Origin: Ulota crispa
Taxonomy: Eukaryota; Streptophyta; Bryopsida; Orthotrichales; Orthotrichaceae
Direction: 5' to 3'
NCBI GenBank assembly: GCA_963920765.1
Contig: OY987248.1
Location: forward strand, 21,300,539-21,364,538
Length of the DNA stretch: 64,000 nucleotides
Under the pieces are notes generated by a model. The model did no database searches. It saw nothing but the letters and a program-made list of their open reading frames with translations, and was not told where the DNA came from. Below, one piece after another: positions 59,051 to 64,000 of this stretch; the stretch's first letter is position 1, and each line of letters opens with the position of its first letter. Made by a program: the position numbers and the translations under genes.

Positions 59051-60560
59051 GGCTGTTGTTCGTCCTTCTACTAAAACCCGCAGCAACTAACTAAAATATT
59101 TGCAGAGTTGCTACAGAACCCGAGAAGTATCCATCTGGATACGACTACTATCCTGCACCCTAGCCTTCCTCCGCTTCTCAGATGTCCACATGGTTCGTCA
59201 ACAAGACGAGGACAGACACACACAACATTAGGGATCCACTAAAATTCGCTACTCACAGAGCTGGAGACGATATGTGGCCCCTTCGCCGCATTCCTTCGAG
59301 ATTGAATTCTCTCTGAGAGTGCAACACGAATTTCAAAAAACCAGATTGTGATGATCAGAAACTTATGAAGGCGCAAGTACAAGAGATTATATCGTGTTCA
59401 GACACAATCATGGATTGCTTGTGAAGCACGTGCGAACTGAACAACTGACACGAGTCATTACGGATCCTCTGTAGCGCTGAAAACGTGCTTACGACGACGA
59501 GCAGGGGTTTTGCACAGCACGCATACAAACACACACACGCATACGCACCTGCGGACGATGAGATCGGGAACGCAGCGACAATCGCAGCTCGCACGCAATC
59601 GCGGAAACTTGAACCTGACGATCGATCGATAGGCTAAGTTGCGTAGCAGCAAGATCTACCGAATGCGCACCGATCCGCAGAAACACGCCAATCCAGACAT
59701 GGCTAGACCAGAAAGACGACAGAGTCGGAGCACAGTGAGGATCGGGAGGCGATGAATGGGCGAGCACGAGAGAGAGAGGGGGAGATCAGCGATGGCGTGA
59801 AGCAGCAGCCCAGGCTGGCGCAAGCAGCGGAATTGATTTGCGAGAGGCCTGGAATAGGACTCTCTCCAGAATTGGGTTCCGAGAGGGTCGCGCTCCAGCA
59901 ATGGGCGCCGCGCACTGATGGCGGAGAGGACTAGTGTCTAACTTAGTGCTCGGCCTGCGACGGCGACGGTGATGCAGGAGACGAGAAGACGAGCAAGACG
60001 AGCAGATGAGCAGATCGAGCAGAGTGATCCTTTCCTTTCAAACCGGTCGCCGCTGGTTTCGAGGATTTCTGTTGAACTGCAGCAACGATGGAACAGTCCG
60101 GATCACCGGATGGCGTCATGGCGAGGGTGAAACCGGGATTCCCGCTTTGTGGGCGGGGAAGTCTGCCATTCACCATTCACGGATTCACCCTTGGTGAGTC
60201 TGGTGACTGGCGAGTGGTGACTATCTTGCAGTTTAAGCTTTATTACTGCGGGGACGATCGTAATCTCTGGGGTGTCTCGAGATGGACGCCATAGCCAACG
60301 CTGCGTGATGAATGCGGCATTGAAGGCGATTCCCAGGTGCCGGTTTTGGGAAGGCCCCTGGTGGGTGGCGACTTGGCAATGGCGGCCTGCCCTGCCTTGC
60401 TCTGGCCGGCGACGGCGGACCGACGGACGGACGGACGGACGGAGCTCTTGCAAGACCTACTTGCGTTGCTGCTTTTGGTTCTCGACGGAGATTGGAGACT
60501 TCCGTTGCTGCTTTTGTTTTCTCTTTTATGCTTCCGCAGTTCCGCCGGGCCTTTTTGAAT
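59051..60560 (-). promoter_or_regulatory. Kinase 5' leader and promoter region, GC-rich
   Basis: GC content is high from the start codon to about 60,560, then falls abruptly. This fits a leader plus promoter, possibly with a 5' UTR intron. I cannot place the start of transcription. The many overlapping open frames on both strands look like by-products of GC richness. Confidence 0.4.
60416..60443. repeat. Tetranucleotide microsatellite (GGAC)n
   Basis: About six uninterrupted GGAC/CGGA units in the GC-rich kinase upstream region. Confidence 0.9.
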
Positions 60561-60710
60561 GGGGGTGGTTTGTAGCCCAAACATATGTGGTCAAACAAAC
60601 AAAACTCGGGTCTTCGGAGAAATATTTGAATGCAAAGATTTACGAAGAAAAGTGAATAATCTGTCCACAAGAATCAAGGTAAAACTCAAAGTTGACATAA
60701 GCTCTATATA

Positions 60711-61270
60711 TATAGAGATGGGGACATAAAGATTCATTCCCCAATCACACCCCTTCCACACCATCAATACTTCACTAAATCTAAAATTTAAAATTACATA
60801 TGTTGCAAGCTCTAATAATGAGGTAAGAATGTATTGATTTTAGACTAATGTTGAAATTGTATTGACTTTAAAAACATTTAAATCATAGGTTGATGCTTTT
60901 TCCAAATGATTTTTTATTAACACCTTTCCTAATTTGATTCAAGTCAAATTTTAGTGCATTGTATCTCTCTTTCTATCTACAAGAGGCTCGCTTGAGTTGA
61001 GGCAATTTCAAGATTTAAAAAGTGGTTAAAAGCTAAAAAATTGTTGGTGGAAGACTAAAAGTTGATGAATATAGCATTTTTGATGATGCAAAATTGCACT
61101 TGGCAAGGGTTAAAGGCATAAAGTTGGAATACTCTACTTTTCAAATTTTTATGCATGTTTTCCCCCTTTATAGGCTTTTAAAATATGTAATTAGTTTTAG
61201 ATTTGGTAAGGAATTGATTACATGGAAGGGGTTTGAGTGAGGAATGAATCTTTTTGTCCACATCTCTATA
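60711..61270. mobile_element. TIR element L, about 560 bp
   Basis: TAGAGATGGGGACATAAAG at the left and its approximate inverse CTTTTTGTCCACATCTCTA at the right, TIRs of about 48 bp, flanked by TATA sequence. No coding capacity. Marks the sharp end of the GC-rich kinase upstream DNA. Confidence 0.72.
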
Positions 61271-63764
61271 TAGCATATATTAAGCAGGAGGAATTACCTC
61301 CCTCACTTTGTGCCCTTCTGTAGAATCTTTTAGAGCTTTTTAGTATGAGTGGAAGCAACAAGGACTCCCCAAATATAAAACATCAAGCCCCCCATGTGCA
61401 AGAAAACCAACAAAATACTAAGATACTAAAGTGGGTATTTGCAAAATGTTGCTGAATTGATTGCGACCTATATCAAATGTTGGAATATTGCAACACCCAT
61501 GCATGGCCAATTTGCACACAGTGCATGCCTCAATTCAAAATGATTCCATCTATTCATTTACACATTCTCAAATGTTACAATTTTTTAAATTAAAAATGGG
61601 TATAATGTAGTGCATTATGTGTGAAAATGTAAAATTTGATTTATAGGTTTATGCAATGCTACTACAAAATTTAAATAACATCCATGCATTTGCAAAAGCG
61701 TGTAATGATAGTTTACATTCTAATATAATTTTAAATTTTATAGTTATCAAAACCAATAGTAATATTCTCAATTCTTTTTATTCCAAAAACATGTTTTAGA
61801 ATGAAGTTGATTTAGGCTTTTATGTGCATAGGAATCATTTGTCAAGGTTTATGTAGTAGTAGGATTGTTACTTGAAGAAATGGTGTTTTGCATTCTTTGA
61901 GGCACAACTTTGGCAACTCAACCATTATAATAATCTTCAAAGTGTCACAACTATTTCCTTTACAATGAACTTTTCTTTATAGGATACTAAAATCCTTTCC
62001 CATTTCATCTTCATATACCACTCATAACAATTTCTTTCCACATAAATAATCTCTTGTATTTTACCAAATTAAAAGTTATTGTATCCCATGTGCTAGCCAA
62101 TTGCATTTGGTTTGCTTTTTTCTAACTTTGAAAAACACTCTACTAATCGTACTCAAATATGACTCAATACACAGGTGCTTAATGCCATTCCACAAAATAT
62201 GAATCACAAGAAGTGCACATAAAAAGAATATTTTTTGACAAAGTAATTCAAGGAATTGCAAGTTGAAAATTTTCAAAACTTCCAATTTATGTATTTTAAG
62301 TTCTCAATATCCATGGGATTATGATTATAAGAGTCTAACGATTTAATAATTTGAAGACTTAAAATTATCATAACAATAAATTTGTTAACATTGATATTGA
62401 GGAAAGCAACAAAGCATCAAAATCAATACAAAGTTGTTGTTGTTAAAGTTTTCAATTCATTTTTGTTTTATTGGATTCATTTTTCAACTACATATTGATT
62501 ATTTGTCCATTTTATCACAATAAAACTCCCTACAATCATGTGCACTATGGTCGTCTAAAGTATTTACAACATTGCAAGATATACATAATACTTTGAGCCA
62601 AACATTGTTATAATTTTCTCTTAGGGGGGACATTGGTGAAAAAAATAGAAACTATGTGCAATAAAATGTAGGGTCTAATATAAAAATTTGAGTAAATTTT
62701 GTAAGAAAATTACATATAATATAGGTTATTCTAGTAGTGAAAAACATGATTATATATAATATAGGGTAGGCAAAAAATGATAGAATTATGTAAGTTGTAG
62801 ATGTAAAATAGTATGGAAGAAAAGGGTGTCATGCTCTCATCCTTGATTGTGTTCTTCAACACAATTTGTATTCTTTTGGTGCTTGTTTTGTTTTTGTATG
62901 TATTACTAATGCAGCATGGCTCATGGTATTATAAACTTTCATGACAATGAGGAATGTAAGAAAAAAATTGATATAACAAAAAGAATGGGTTACAAGGAAA
63001 AAAAGGGGATTAAGGAAAAAAAGGTATAAGGAAAAAATGGAGTAAGTAATATACGGTACCTTAAAATGCCCCACCCCCAATAATTATTATAAGTACCAAT
63101 TTAGTGAAATTAATCACTAAAATTTACCTTTATTTTAAAAATAACATGTTCTATAATCTATTTCACAAGATAAATAGCCCCCCATTAAATAAGTCATTAT
63201 CACAAGTATATGCAAAATGTAAGAGGGACTCTCTCCCCAAGGATTTTTTGTACAAAAACTATGCAAGTACTACCACTACCATAAGCTTAAGAAATATTCC
63301 ATCCATCTATTTGTATTAATATTGAATATGGGACTATCATATGACCAATCAAAATGATGTTTTGCATAATTATACACCTTCAAATCTATCTAATTAATGT
63401 CTAAGTAAATAACTTGCAAAGGTGAAAATAACAACTTTTAGTTCCAACTTTGGGTCTATCATCACAACTAGCATTTATCAAGAAATAGCTTGTCTAAGTG
63501 CATATGTACCCAAGTTCCAACTACATGGATTCATAGAGGTTCAACTAAAGTTGCCAAGTTTTTCCAAAGTAAGGCTATTGTATGCTCTTTTGTTTCTATA
63601 AATTCAGAAGTAAATGAAATTTGAAATAAAAGTTGATCAACTTTTTTTGAATGAATAAAACTAGTAGAAAGAAAATTCATGCCAAAAAACAAAATCCCAA
63701 TAATAGTTGCAACACAAAAGATTTTAAGCCTCCTCTAATTACATGTAGAGGGTATATCAGGTTT
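61271..63764. other. Unassigned, very AT-rich DNA
   Basis: I see no gene, RNA or bounded repeat in this 2.5 kb on either strand. Confidence 0.5.
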
Positions 63765-64000
63765 ATTACATGGAAAATACTAAATAGGCTTGACAAATGG
63801 TTGTATATCAAAAATAGGCCCAACACTTACAAAATATCAAAAGTACACCTCACCAAATATAAAAAATAGGCCTTGCTTCTATGGTAGCTAGAACATTGCT
63901 CATGATTATTTATTTTCAAATCAAATTGGATTGTGATAGCTTTGCTTATAATGACCAAGATCAGCATATTTATTGTATTGTACAACTTGCTTTGGGATTC
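63765..64000. mobile_element. Partial E-type element at the window end
   Basis: Begins near GGAAAATACTAAATAGGC and carries words shared with the left arm of E1: ATCAAAAATAGGCC, AGGCCTTGCTTCTATGG (E1: AGGCCTTGCAACTAAGG), then GATTATTTATT. Only one arm is inside the window. Confidence 0.55.

Noticed and set aside
60103-60670. Long open frames in the GC-rich kinase upstream region
   Set aside because: Several overlap in different frames on both strands, contain microsatellite-derived Arg/Ser/Pro runs and show no domain.

Overview
The window looks like nuclear DNA of a land plant or close streptophyte relative. It is AT-rich and gene-poor. I see two intron-containing genes, both on the minus strand, with GC-rich exons and GC-rich 5' flanks. 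The rest is densely nested transposable-element DNA. The kinase is very close to the land-plant D6PK/AGC-VIII family. A non-seed plant is plausible, but that is inference from the intron pattern and repeats and I cannot name the species. I recognised no tRNA, rRNA, CRISPR or prokaryotic feature. Bases 40,861-41,060 are an assembly gap.

Genes. (1) A cereblon (CRBN) orthologue occupies 7091 down to 3031: nine coding exons with GT-AG junctions that keep one frame, 630 residues. It has a Lon N-terminal domain, a long acidic and Gly/Ala insertion, and a C-terminal CULT domain with the CxxC pairs and the tri-tryptophan imide pocket intact. (2) A plant-specific AGC-VIII protein kinase occupies 59,050 down to 56,983: four coding exons, 538 residues, with YRD, the DFD variant of DFG, a long insertion before the activation segment, and a C-terminal FxxF-type motif.

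Mobile DNA. Most of the remainder resolves into short non-autonomous terminal-inverted-repeat (TIR) elements. I use letters as local names. Family A: ends CCC(C/T)TAAA...TTTAGGG(G) set in an almost invariant TTAA, piggyBac-like, more than a dozen copies of 0.23-0.9 kb. Families B, C and G: flanked by TA, Tc1/mariner-like. Families H and J: ends AGGGG...CCCCT with a 3-bp AAT duplication. Families D, F, E and K: AGAGCATC-, TGAGC- and GGGAAAAT-ended elements, some with 9-10 bp duplications as in Mutator-like elements, several of them long palindromes. A 6.8-kb L1-type LINE sits inside one A element and carries a pogo-like MITE. A decayed Ty3/gypsy gag-protease fragment abuts the assembly gap.

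Layout. 1-1.3 kb, repeats A, D and F. 3.0-7.1 kb, CRBN, with GC-rich upstream DNA to about 9.65 kb. 9.8-40.9 kb, repeat mosaic. 41-42.8 kb, gypsy remnant. 44.7-52.3 kb, A element split by the LINE. 53-55.3 kb, further TIR elements. 56.2-57 kb, two inverted MITEs, the nearer starting 31 nt after the kinase stop. 57-60.6 kb, kinase and GC-rich 5' flank. 60.7-64 kb, AT-rich repeats.

The two genes have no obvious joint function. The most informative features of the window are the nesting relationships, several of which supply both a filled and an empty insertion site, and the way MITEs form most of a CRBN intron and the likely kinase 3' UTR.
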